From Combretum micranthum (lineage: Eukaryota > Streptophyta > Magnoliopsida > Myrtales > Combretaceae), in NCBI GenBank assembly GCA_024138025.1, contig JAMXBD010000368.1, positions 1 to 64,000 on the forward strand: a DNA stretch of 64,000 bases. The letters run 5' to 3'. Position 1 is the first letter of the stretch, and each line of letters opens with the position of its first letter. Below are positions 38,961-50,370 of the stretch, piece after piece. A model generated the notes under the pieces. That model worked only from the letters and a program-made list of their open reading frames with translations. It was not told the DNA's origin and searched no databases. Made by a program: the position numbers and the translations under genes.

Positions 38961-39485
38961 TCAAAAAGTGGGTTAATGTTCCTTTAGTTTCCCATTAGTG
39001 CACTTACCCTCTTTGTAACTTGATCTATCACCACATCAAATTGATGCTCCAAAGCTGTATCAGCCGCTTATCGATTATCTCTTCAATCCTTTGATCTAAA
39101 TCATCACTTTGATTAGTCTGTCTGCTAGGTTCATGACAATCCAAGAGTAAACATAGCTCTAATACCAAACTAACGCAATGTATGACGTGAAAATTGAATT
39201 GAGGTTTATCACAAAACCTAATTTTTTATGCAGTGAGCCAATTTTTGATATACAAATATTTTATATTAATTATGTTGGATAGGAATATATGACTAAAGAT
39301 GAATGGCCGAGGAATATCATTCAGTTTATCGCCACCATTCTAGGAAACAAGAAAATATGTTTAAGGAGTGTGCAAGAAGAGACTGGCAATATTAAACTAG
39401 TGATGAACTAGTGGGTCAACTAACGGAGATTGTATCGATTTATTGAGGCTTGTTTAATTAATTCCAATTAGTTCTTGCGTAGTGA

Positions 39486-39530
39486 AAATTCGAGGGCAAA
39501 TTTTGTCTAATTGGAGGAGAATGATGCCGC
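39486..39530 (+). repeat. Inverted counterpart of the gypsy pol-tail segment
   Basis: AATTCGAGGGCAAATTTTGTC and the following GAGAATGATGC match, in opposite orientation, the minus-strand segment at about 38505-38553 (one or two differences). Two pol ends therefore point away from each other about 1 kb apart. Confidence 0.55.
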
Positions 39531-40053
39531 GGAAGAAATGACAAGAGAAAGAAATATTGGCATTTAATGATGCAGTGGGAAGATATTACAATGCTTTATT
39601 AAATTTTGGGGGAAGATATTGGAATTTATTTTTTTGATTTATGTAGACATTTTAGAAACTTTCCTTTATGTGTCATCCATAGCATTTATGAAACACACTG
39701 AAATATACGTCCACTTAAATTTTGAGTAATCGTTAAATATATAATAATGTCTTGTGGAAATTTTAGAAAACGTTAAAAAATCAAACCTGTTTTTTTTCAT
39801 CAATTAAATATTGATAATTACGAATGTAGTTAATAAAGATAGAATAAATATACATATATATATATACACACAAGATGAAATCAAATAAATCTTTTCGATG
39901 AGATAAAACTTTTCGGTTAGTAAAGATATCAAAGACAAGATTACTTTTCATGAGTTAATAACTCAATACCATAAACATACACCCCTACAAAATCAAGCTT
40001 ATAATGAAACAATTAATTTTAAAGTCCAATATATATTCAACGATAATTTAGGT

Positions 40054-40245
40054 GGATCACTAAAGATGAAATATATATATGTGATAGGATCAATAACAAA
40101 TGAAAATATACAAATTTAGAGCTCGAATAAATATTCTAAATCACTAGAGATGAAATATACGTGATAGGATCAAACACATGAAAATATAAATTTAGAGCTT
40201 GAATAACATTATAAATCACTAGAGATGAAATATACGTAGTCATGA
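40054..40245 (+). repeat. Minisatellite, about 75-bp unit, 2.4 copies
   Basis: Successive units share AATCACTAGAGATGAAATATA, GTGATAGGATCAA, ATGAAAATATA and AATTTAGAGCT-GAATAA. The first unit is about 10 bp longer than the second; the third stops after about 27 bp. Confidence 0.75.
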
Positions 40246-40959
40246 ATTTAGAAATTTTTGAGCTTGTTGAGTATAATATTCTAATTTGATTTAGCAGGCA
40301 TAAATCAAATATTTAATTATGTAAGTTTTAAATTTAACATTTATCTAAGAAAAAATGTATAACCCTCAGACATAATTTAAAATTTATCTTTTTGAAATAA
40401 CTGATATGTTTGTATGCATATTGCTTTATATTCAATTGCGTAACCTTAAAACTTAATCGCGTTAGGTCAAAATCATGTATAAAAATTATAAATAAAGTAA
40501 TATAAATAATTTAGAAGCTTAATCCTTAAAATAATTATTTTCAATCAATGTAAACCCCAAAAAATTCTGATCGTCAATTTGATGAACCGACTTGACCGAA
40601 ATTTTGAAATATCTAATTGATCATAATTTTAAGTATCAAATTAGTTGTAATTTAAAGTTTTTAATTCTACTCTTGACTTAGAATATTTACAAATTTTATT
40701 TTAAAATAATAGGACTTAAATCATATTAGATAAATTGATTGCATAGGATAGAAATATAACTCGTATAAAAAATTAGAAATTTGTACTGTGCTAATATAAA
40801 TCATTTTGATTATAGTTATATTTGTTTCAATTATTATAAGACAAAATAATAAAATTAAATAGTAAATTAATTACAAATCTATTTTAATTTCACACTAAAT
40901 TTTAATCTAATATTCTTTATTATTATTTTTCTTTTTCTTTATCACTTCTGTCTTCGTTT

Positions 40960-43900
40960 CTATATGGATAAGAAGATAAGAGATTCAAATCTTATCTCCT
41001 TGACTTTGTTATGTATAAAAAGAGATAATTCTTAAGTTCTCTCTCTCTCTCTCTTCTTCTTCTTCTCTCTTTCCTCTTTCTTTCTTGGCCAATGTTGCTA
41101 CTGCTCCTTCCTTCTTAACAATAATAACAACAGCAACACGATAGAATCAACAAGGAAGGTGAGTTGTAGTCATTATCTTCTTCTTTTGCTTTCTCTTTCT
41201 ATCTTTCTTTCTTTTACTTTTCTTTCTTTTTTTTTCCTTCTTCCTTTGTTCTGTTATGTTTTTCTCATCTTTATCGCTATTGGAGATGAACCCACATTGC
41301 TGCTGCTACTACCATGCTTCATCGATCGATCATACAACGGCTATTTTCTACTCTACCATGGCGCACACACATGAATGCTGCTATCATGCAGTAGCACACA
41401 CATAACACATCATGCATGACACACAAACAAAACACACACAACAACAACAATACAACAACTTTCATGCACACCGCTACTACTACTACTCCACTGCAGCTCC
41501 ACATACAAACAAGCATTCTAGTAGGATACATATCATAAGCAAACACGCCTCCAAGCACCATTTACTACAATAGCTGTTGTTGTGCTATCATGCACATGGC
41601 ACACTCTGTCATGCCCATAGCAGCTCAATCCGCACAACACTATACACTACCGCTGCTGCTGCTTCCCATCACCATGCTACACAAACAACAGAGACTTGCT
41701 CTGTCACACATGCACCAACACAAGCACATAGCAGCTCCACTACTACCATTAATAAGCCACTATTACACCACACATGGTTAATAGCTCTGATCACCAATAC
41801 TGAGCGCCTCTGTGGTGCTCCACGACCAGCCCTCGCATGCCTATCAAAACAATATGAAAGCACACACATGCTAGATGCTCCACATTGTTAATGCCCACAC
41901 CATATACGTAAGTTGCTATGATGCAGCACCATACACTCGCTCAAACAGAGCATTGCTCTATCACGCACCATCAGCCAAGACACACACACACATCACAAAT
42001 GCACAACTCACACACGCATAGAAAATACGTGTTGAGTAACTCATGACACATTCCATGCTGGCTCTATTAAGCACCTTAGTCGCTCTCTGTTGAGCCACTT
42101 AGCTACTTCATCAGAAACACTTAAGCGCATACACACCCACACAATAGTTATTGCTTGTTTTCATAGCTCTAACACATGCCACACATAGTAACGCACATTT
42201 GCTACCACTACTATCTCCTCTATCATAAAAAAAAAAAAAACGCACATGAGCAAATCACACACACATCTTCTGTTGCTTATGCACTCCTTGGTTGCTGTTA
42301 GCTTCAATACACCACAAACTCTGATCACAGCAACACATCAGAGCACCTACTAGGCGATCCATACTAGCCACTTGATTGCTCGATATCAACCCCATAAATG
42401 CTCTTTATAAGCCCTTAGGTGCTCTAGAATTGCCTTGTCACCTCACCCAAGACACCCCCACAACCCGTCCAAGAGTAGCTCAATCAAGCACTTGATGAGC
42501 GCTCCACTAGGTGCTCAATGAGCGCTTTGTATGTGCTATATGTGCGCTCTTGAGGCACTCCATGAGTGTGCTACTCAGCTCGTGAGTGCAAAACATAGTT
42601 GATATTTTTATATGTATTCTTATATATGTGTATATGTATAGGTTCTTATGTGTATGCATACATAGAAAGGTGTAATATTAGATTAAGTTTTTTATTTTAT
42701 TTATTCTCCATGACATAAGTGTAAATATACACAATACATATTAATAACTTAGCATGGATTAATTAGTATATATATGGGCATTTCTATAGTTTATATAAAC
42801 ATTTATAAATAAATAAATAAAATAAGAAAGTTGTTATAATCACTTATATAAGATAAATGTGTAAAAATAAACGAAAATGTTTATTAAATATAATGGATAA
42901 ATCATATAAGATACACATAGATAGGAAATCTAGTTTATAAATGGAAATGTCGAAATTTGCTAGTAATTTAGAATAGTGCATTATAATGGTTTTTCTAGCT
43001 TCCTTTAGTAAAGGCAACTTCATATTTGAAAAGCACTCAAAAAACCATATCAAATCGACTATTCATACATCAAAAGCGGAGTTAAAATGAAATAATTCTG
43101 GGTAATTAAAAATTTAATACCGAAACTACGAAAATATTAGCCGATATAATCAAATTAACTAAAGTTACATACTTAAAATAAGATCAAGAGAAACACAATG
43201 AAAATAAATATAGATATGTATGGTTTAACTATAAAGTGAGTTTATACAAACTCTATAGCTTAATTTAGGAAACATAAGTTTGACAAGCTTTAGGACGGCT
43301 ATTTATATAATAAAAGTCGGTTCAGAAATGTTAAAACTCGAGTTCAAGACTCAAAGACGCAATAAGTTTCTTTGTATGCAAAAGAGTATGGTAATGAGTA
43401 TCTATTATCTCAATTCTCAGGGGATACATCAATCTTTTGATTTTCTTTTAGATTCCTATGATAACGGGCAAAGATAAACAGGTGAGTATATTCCAATGAC
43501 CTTCATATTTTCTTGGTGCTTATAGGTTTAGAGTATGATCTTTTGTTATTATAAATTAAATTATTAATGTATGGGGTTAGGAAGTTTATGCTTGTGGTTG
43601 CTCGTGCTTGTTATCTATATTGAAAATACTATAAATTATACTAAACATTAAGTAATGAGTGTTGCTTAATTATTTTGATCTTTGCGAGTGTGATAATTAC
43701 CTGATCGCTAAATAAATGGACTAATAACTATTGCTTTGATAATTAAAAATTGAGCATGCATTGCATGGTTACATTGTAAAATGAAACAGATGGACCACAC
43801 TATCCTGTGAGGACGGTAAACATGGAGGACTGAAGTGGTTTAGGCATAGTGTACACCATGGATCCTGTTATAGGGGAATGGGAACTAAGTCGTCTTGGGG

Positions 43901-44340
43901 AGATGACCCATCTCCTAGGATTATGCCAGGGTCATTGTTATGGATATCTTACTTTAAGGATATTGTTATATGTATATTATTTTCTATATAAAAAGAAAAA
44001 CTTGTTGAATAAAATTTGATTCCTGAATTAGTAGCGATTTTGGTGCTGATGTGTGGATGTACCCCAACTCCTAACTCAGAGGGCGTAAATCTGAACGTAT
44101 ATATGGCTACTGGTTAGTCACATATATTTGTTCATTTACTTGTCTGCATTGCATGTGCTTATTTTAATAGCTTGTTTGTTATTGCTTGAATGGTATGGAG
44201 CAAGGATATACTTTACTCAGTTAGTTGTAGTTGACTCCCCAGTAGTTTGCTTTTGTAGGTAAATTGAAAATTAGGAAGGGATAGGATCTAAGTGCAAAGC
44301 GCACTAAGTATCAAGCTTCACAAGATAGGTCGATCATTAG
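40960..44340 (+). mobile_element. Long LTR-like unit with promoter and word cluster
   Basis: Order of signals: TATA-like TGTATAAAAAG near 41012, a (CT)n leader (41039-41080), donor AAG|GTGAGTTG near 41158, a very long word-rich region (about 41300-42600), a second donor-like ACAG|GTGAGTAT near 43480, a segment with AGAGGGCGTAAATCTG near 44080 that recurs at about 588, and an acceptor-like TTTTGTAG near 44259. This layout is that of the other long LTRs here, but I cannot define its termini and it lacks the acidic terminal peptide. Confidence 0.4.
41300..42600 (+). repeat. 1.3-kb cluster of short CA- and GC-rich words
   Basis: Dense imperfect repetition of words such as GCACACACA, GCTGCTATCATGCA, CACATGC, and towards the right end GAGCGCT and AGGTGCTC-type words. 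It is the largest cluster of its kind in the window. Overlapping open frames on both strands (41159-41374, 41319-41561, 41577-41891, 41669-41869) are products of the biased composition. Confidence 0.55.
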
Positions 44341-44934
44341 AAATTTCAAAAGAATAAACCTAGTTGAAAGGAAAAACTTAAAATTTAGTCTTCTTTCTTA
44401 ACTAAACCTAGTTAATACTTTTTTAAACCTAATTTTACCTTATCTTGTCATTCGGTAGGATATCCGATTCTCTACGGTCTTTGTGATTTATGAAAGTTTC
44501 GATATCTAAGAAATTATTTTCTTAATAATTAAAAATACGTATAACATAATGAGAGGATAGTTAAATAAAGCCTTGCAAAGTTTGACTTGCAAGGCGATCT
44601 TATATTGCAGTTGTACACGTAATATAATGATTTATAGCAAATCCTTCTAGGCCCCTCTAGGATTGCTACAATTTATTTCATCATTTAATTATATTTTTAT
44701 GATTGTAGACTTTAAGGAATTTTCCTTGTTGGTAAATTTCATCCTTCTTTCATATATAAGTATACACCCTTGGGCAAGAAGAATATAAGTAAAATTAGTT
44801 ACTCAATTGCTATTTGAATTTTTTATGTAAGTTATCTAGGTATTCGTGGAATCAATAGATAATTGAAGATTACACTTCGACATTGTGCACGAATCAACGA
44901 ATCATGGTAAATCCCTAATTCATCCGTTGCGTTA

Positions 44935-46587
44935 ATAAAGTACCTTTTCCATCTCTTTACTTTCAAAGTCATTCTTGGGACATTGACTTAAACTGATTTT
45001 TTCGCCTTTAGCTTCTGGGGAATCTCTTGGTTTAGAATCTTGCATGTCAAACCTTTTAGGCACTCTTTTAATATAGCTCTTTTGTGATAATCTAAAAATA
45101 CCTCATGAACGATGCGATGTATTTGGATTCCTAATACAAAAGAAGCTTCATTAAGATCCTTCATTTCAAAATTTTGTGAAAGAAATCTCTTAGTTTCACA
45201 CAATAGGCTCATATCATTTGTGCAAGCAAAATTTCATTCACAGATAATACTAGAGAAATAAACTTGCTCCTACTAAACTTATGGTACACATAATCATCAA
45301 CAACATTCATCTTAAAATCGTATGAGACGATAATTTGATGAAATATGTGATACTATTATCGAGACATTTGTTTAAGCCCATAGATGGAAAAGCACCTTTT
45401 CCATTTCTTTACTTTCATAGTCATTCTTAGGATATTGACTTAAATTGAATGTTTCCACATTTAGCTATAAGGGTATTTCTTAGTTTAGAATTCTGCATGT
45501 AAAACCTTTTGGGCACTCTCTCAATATAGCTCTTTTGTGATAATCTAAGATTACTCGTGAACGATCGCCATGTATTTGGATTCCTAATACAAAAAAAGCT
45601 TACTAAGATCCTTCATTTCAAAATTTTGTGATAAAATCTCTTAGTTTCACATAATAGGCTCATATCATTTGTGCAAGCAATATGTCATCCACATATAATA
45701 CCACAAAAATAAACTCGCTCCCACTAAACTTGTGGTACACATAATCATCAACAACATTCATCTCAAAATCATATAAGACAATAATTTGATGAAATTTGTG
45801 ATATTATAGTCAAGATGCTTACTTAATCCCATAGATTGATTTATTCAATTTGCACACCATTTTCTTTGAATCTCCCGATTCAAATTTTTCTAGTTGTATC
45901 ATATAAATTGTTTCATCAATATCACCATTGAGAAACACTATCTTTACATCCATCTGCTATAACTCAAGATCAAAATGTGCTATAAGTTGCATTATAATCC
46001 TTAAAGAGTCTTTCAAAGAAATAGGAGAAAAGTCTTTGCCCTTAGCCATCTCTCTATGTTGCCTTTTTATTCCCTTTAGTTTTAAGTATCCACTTGCAAC
46101 CAATGGGTTTTGCAACTTTAGACAATGGTATAAGGTCCCAAACGTTATTATCCTTCATTGACTTCATCTCTTCCTTCGTATCATCTATCTACTTTTAGGA
46201 ATCAGAACTTTCCATGGCCTAACAAAAGTTGATTGGATCTTGTTCCATCATTCCAATGCCATCCTCATGTTCTTAGAGGAATATAACATAATCATCCAGA
46301 ATTGTACTTCTCCTTTTTCTAATGGATCATCTTTATGGTACCGGTTCTTAAGGATTTGAAGTTTTTTGTTCTGGAGTTTCTTGAATTTGAATCGGAGAGT
46401 CATTTATATTGCCTTGTTTTAGATATGCTTCTTAAGTAATGTCAGGTACTATAACTTGATCCTAAACATTATCAGTAGCAGCAAGAGGGACTCCAACATG
46501 TTTCCCTCAAGGACAAATTCCATAACCTTATCTCCCTCGACAAACTCAACAGCTTCAAAGAACCAAGCAGTAATTATCTCAAACAAT
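44935..46587 (-). pseudogene. Copia reverse transcriptase remnant with tandem duplication
   Basis: Minus-strand reading from the high end: linker after integrase (KALFEIITAWFFEAVEF), later MDVKIVFLNGDIDETIYM (RT AFLNG region) near 45950-45890, VCKLNKSIYG, then a block present twice in tandem: about 45835-45388 and 45387-44941. Each block has the catalytic motif region, a KLRDF/KRFLSQNFEMKDLNEASFVLGIQIHRI stretch, and ends near SQCPKNDFESKEMEKV. In the first block the motif is LYVDDILLA; in the second it has changed to LSVNEILLA, losing both catalytic aspartates. Stops are scattered; it is non-functional. Confidence 0.85.
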
Positions 46588-47559
46588 GCTTTTGAAATGA
46601 CCTAGATTTAAATTCTATTTAAATTCCATGTGTTTATTTATTTATTTTAATTGTTGAATTAATGAGCATGATGTTGGGATAGTTGTGTTAGTAATAATTT
46701 AAATGTATTATTTTGCATATGTATTGAAATTAATACTTTTGTTTTATATGCATTAATGAGTGTGTAGTATAGTTATTAAACTATGTTTTTTATACATTAA
46801 GGTGTTAGTTGAGTTAGATTTATAAAATCAATCTTGGTATTACATAAGATTAGTTGTTAGAGTTTTCTTTAATTAAGTTAGCAATTATGCCCAAATAAAG
46901 CCTCAAATGAGACTCAAATTCATTCAAAATGCAAATTAAAGTTGCATATGCCATCAAGGGTAAATTTGGAATATGTTTAAGGCTTAATTTTGCTCAATTA
47001 GACCACTTTTAGGGGCAGCCATCATTTTATCCGAATTTTCTCTTTTCTTTCTTCCTTTTCTCTTCCTCTTTCATTTCCATTTCCAAGTCCAAACCAAAAA
47101 CATTAGCAAGCTTTGATAAATCAAAGTTCTCCTCAAGACATGGTATATATATTTGAATTGATTTAATTATGATTGTTGTTTTGTTTTCCTTTCTTGTGGT
47201 GGTTGTATGAGTTCTTGAATGAAATGAGTTTAGTGTTATTTACAATTGCTTGTTCATGTGTTGAGATGAGCTAGGAATGTATTTTGTGAGTGTGTGAGTT
47301 TGTGCATGTATGGTAGAAGTGATATGAAGTGTTGGGAGGATGTGAAGAGGAATTGTGTAGGAAAATTTAGAATGGAGGGAAGTGGAATTGGCAGTGTTTA
47401 AATGTGTTGATTTCATGTTTTGAGTTGCTAAGCGTGAGTAGTGTAGATAGGAGTGTGTATATGAAGTTGAAAATGTAGTTGAGGAAGGTTTTAAAGTGTT
47501 ATAGGATTGAATTTTTGAAGTAGAAAAACAGAGGATTTGTGTTTTGTCGTTTAAGCCTG

Positions 47560-48080
47560 TTTTTAAAACGTACCCAACATCTGGGAATTCAACGCGCCGG
47601 CTTAGAGGCAGCGTTGGATTCAAATTTCTTAACGCCGCTTTGCTACACGTCGGCTTTTACGATAAAAATTGCCAGTGTTTGTTCTTCAGAACGTACGCCG
47701 GCAATTTGAGTTTCTACGCCGCCGGCCTACAGGCAGTGTTGGAAGCCCACAGAATCAGATTTCTTAAGGCCGACCAAATGCCGCCGGCTTTCGCTAGAAA
47801 AGTCAGCCGGCGTTCATTCATTCATATTGTATGCGGCCGCTGGGAATCAAAGCCACGGCGTATGTGTCAAAATTGCCCGCGTATCTGGGTAAGCGGACGG
47901 CTTAAACCTCTCTGGACGTTTTGAAAATTTTAGGTTTTGGATTCTACGCAGGCTCAAGGCCGCCGGCGTAGGATGAAAGGCAGTCGGCGTACCCTTGAAC
48001 ACTGCCAGTGTTGGCAGTGTTGATTTCCAGAGTATCGAACACCGGCTCAAAGCCGCCGGCTTTGGCTGCTGGCGTATCCC
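47560..48080 (+). repeat. GC-rich word cluster (GCCGCCGGC type)
   Basis: Many copies of CGCCGGC, GCCGCCGGC, GGCAGTGTTGG and GGCGTA words within about 500 bp, in sharp contrast to the flanking AT-rich DNA. Open frames 47240-47623 (minus), 47544-47924 (plus) and 47847-48050 (minus) cross it on both strands; their residue content follows the words, and I do not accept them as genes. Confidence 0.65.
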
Positions 48081-48314
48081 CTGCGCTTATGAATTTGAGA
48101 AACTTTTTCTAAAATTTTCTGAAGTTTGTTATTTGAGCAATTAAGTATTTATTAAGCGATCTAGGATACAATAGGATGTTTAAATGCTTATTTATGACTT
48201 TGTATTCAATTATTTAAATTTCTTTGATTATTTGTGATATATAGATGTAAAATGTATGTATATTTGTGAGAGTGAAATCTATATTTATTGATTATTGTGA
48301 TATTCCTATTTCAG

Positions 48315-49108
48315 TTAAGGATTCTTCGGTTAGTTCATCACCGAGAGATCCTAGTTATATACTAACGGGTTCAGGTATGCAATAACTTGTCTGATGATTG
48401 CTAGGAATAGGCATTCCTAATCTGATCTAAATTGATTTGATTTAATATTTGAATGAATTGGATGTCTATTATGCTGTTTAATCTAGTCCGAGGAGCAGCA
48501 AACCTGTCATGATGCAATGACATGTTAGTTAGGCGCTTAACCAAGTTATGATGCAATGACTTTACCATGATGCAATGGTACGCTATGATGCAATAGCGAT
48601 TCTTTTGGTTAAGTGGGTAGCCGATAGGGGGGAATAGTATCTGAGTAACGTTTGCTTAAACTTAGGGGGAAATACCATGATTTAGTTCAAAGTTTATGGG
48701 AACTTATGAACTAGGCTCATGTTATGGACTGAGTTTAAGTAGAGTCGGGCAATGGCTTTTAAACCCTAAATGAAGCTATTATCTTCATGAAATAGATATA
48801 GGAGATATAAGTATTCGGATTGCTTATATCAACTCCCTGAGCAGCTGCTGTTACTCAGGATCACTGAACTCCCGAAGTGTGACTGGGGTTTGAATACCCT
48901 CCTGTTGATTTGTAAAAGAAAACGTAATAAAGATAACCACTTGTCTAATGATGCATTACATCAATTTGATGAATTATTTTTGCATTGGTTATTGTGTACT
49001 GGGTCTTTGGCTCACTTTTGCTGCTTTACAGGTATTGGAGACGAGTTTTATGATGATTTGGGATATGGGTCCGATTTCGAGAAATTTCTGGATGAGTGGG
49101 ACCAATAG
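48315..49108 (+). other. Putative spliced LTR peptide, best copy
   Basis: Middle exon 48315-48374 is exactly 60 nt with good borders (TATTTCAG before, TTCAG|GTATGC after) and reads open, with SSVSSSPRDP and LTGSG. It joins in phase to terminal exon 49032-49108 (after TTTACAG), which encodes GDEFYDDLGYGSDFEKFLDE and stops at TAG. The terminal exon is 77 nt, the same length as in the LTR at 6309-6385. Six LTRs in the window have a terminal exon entered in this same phase. The first exon and start codon are not identified, so the total length and any signal or domain remain unknown. Confidence 0.45.
48540..48600 (+). repeat. ATGATGCAATG short tandem words
   Basis: TATGATGCAATGAC, CATGATGCAATGG and TATGATGCAATAGC follow one another, with another copy at about 48507. 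This interrupts a segment that is otherwise conserved with 20820-20900, 24550-24640, 27715-27800 and 55690-55770. Confidence 0.6.
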
Positions 49109-49486
49109 GATCCGATCACCCTGGACTTTGGGAAGAATTTTGCTCAGGAAAAGTTATGTATAGAAGACTTGTTAGTTAAGCCTATTTTTGTAAAGACCTT
49201 AACATCCTTTAGGGTTCTTTTGTTATAAGAAAACATGTAAATTTTGTAGTGTCTTGTATTGGCACTAAACAATGTTTATATGATGTAAATGTATGTATAG
49301 ATTGCTTTTGTTAGCAATCTTGTTTTATATAAAAGTTCTTTATGAAGTTATAGTGGTTTTGATCAAACAATTTTCATAAACTGTTAGTTTTAGGACAACC
49401 TTACATATGATGTGAAAACGTTATGTGTGGTTGGGGACTCGGTACTTTAAGTCTCGGGATTTAGAGGAGCGGCTCCTTACAGCTTT

Positions 49487-50370
49487 AGTGGTAGGATCAT
49501 AAAATTTGTAACCCTTGGATCTTTTAGAATACCTTATAAAATAACAACTAATAGTCTTTAAGCCCTATTTCTTTTTATTTAGCTAATAAGCTCTAGCCTC
49601 AACTAGACATCCCCATACGTGCAAATGTTTCAAACTAGGCTTATTGATAATGAAAAGTTCATATAGGGTATAGTTAGTTGCCTTGTTAGTACTTTTATTG
49701 AGTAAGTATGTTACGATTTTCAATGTTTCTCCCTATAAACCTTTAATACCACAAAAACACACTTATCTTTTTACCTTATTGAGACATACTTTGCTAAGAA
49801 TGCACTAAATACTGTCTTTTCATTCTTAGTAACCCTTTTGAGATCTTAAAGGTATTTCTTATTTGTCCCAATTTTATCAACCAAAATAATGTTGGTAGAG
49901 ATATTTGAAATAACAGTAGAGCAAAAACAAAATCATGCTCACATTCATACTAAAACTATACTTTATAATTTAAGTAATGACATAACCCATCATAAGATAC
50001 TTAGCACAAAATTTACATCCTGTACTTTGGACAAAGATAAAAAATTGTAAGTGGAACCCTTGGTGTAGTGATCAAATGTTAATAGTAAAATTCTATTAAA
50101 TGATTAAACCTTTCTTTGGGCTAACTAATCATTTACGTGAAAAACTAAATAATCATCAAATATTTATCACTAGATGTGTACATGTAAATTGTCCAAACAT
50201 TAACCTTGCTTTAGGCGATCAATATTCGCATTCACATGACCTATATGCACATAACCTTTTTCTATCTATCTAAAACAAATGATTTCTATAGGAGAGGCTA
50301 CTTTGATTGCATCCTATTTCAACCATTCTTCTTGAATAGTAGATTTAATATTGTCATAATTTAAATTCGC
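49487..50370 (-). pseudogene. Copia integrase C-terminal remnant
   Basis: Minus-strand pieces are TYLLNKS/STNKATNYTLYELF (about 49690-49650), PSLKHLHVWGCLVEARAY (about 49640-49590), and FIRYSKRSKGYKFYDPTTKA (about 49540-49482). These are the conserved end of copia integrase, in the order expected upstream of RT. The catalytic core further up (49700-50370) is too decayed for me to place its acidic residues. Confidence 0.8.

Larger units (their letters stand above)
38007..44934. mobile_element. Composite insertion inside the copia element
   Basis: Everything between the two halves of copia RT. It begins TGCC and ends GTTA, flanked by AAAAA (38002-38006) and ATAAA (44935-44939), a possible imperfect 5-bp TSD. 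Contents: a decayed gypsy-like segment on the minus strand (38381-38960) facing away from a similar pol-tail fragment on the plus strand (about 39486-39530), a minisatellite (about 40054-40245), and a long LTR-like unit (about 40960-44340) with TATA box, leader, donor and word cluster. It is probably several nested insertions; I could not find matching terminal repeats. Confidence 0.4.
46593..49481 (+). mobile_element. Solo gypsy-type LTR (about 2.9 kb), TSD GCTTT
   Basis: Begins TGAAATGACC, ends GGCTCCTTACA, with perfect 5-bp TSD GCTTT at 46588-46592 and 49482-49486. Removing the LTR and one TSD joins the copia reading TTKA-LFE without a frame break, so it is a clean insertion followed by LTR-LTR recombination. 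It has the full internal layout: leader with donor-like ATG|GTATAT near 47134, GC-rich word cluster 47560-48080, middle exon 48315-48374, a conserved segment 48480-48890 with four-fold ATGATGCAATG(A/G) words, and terminal exon 49032-49108. Confidence 0.92.

Noticed and set aside
41577..41891. 104-codon frame rich in H, T and A
   Set aside because: Composition follows the CA-rich words; several other frames on both strands are equally open.
47544..47924. 126-codon frame, one of the longest in the window
   Set aside because: Lies on the GCCGGC word cluster of a solo LTR, overlaps open frames on the other strand, and has no recognisable domain.
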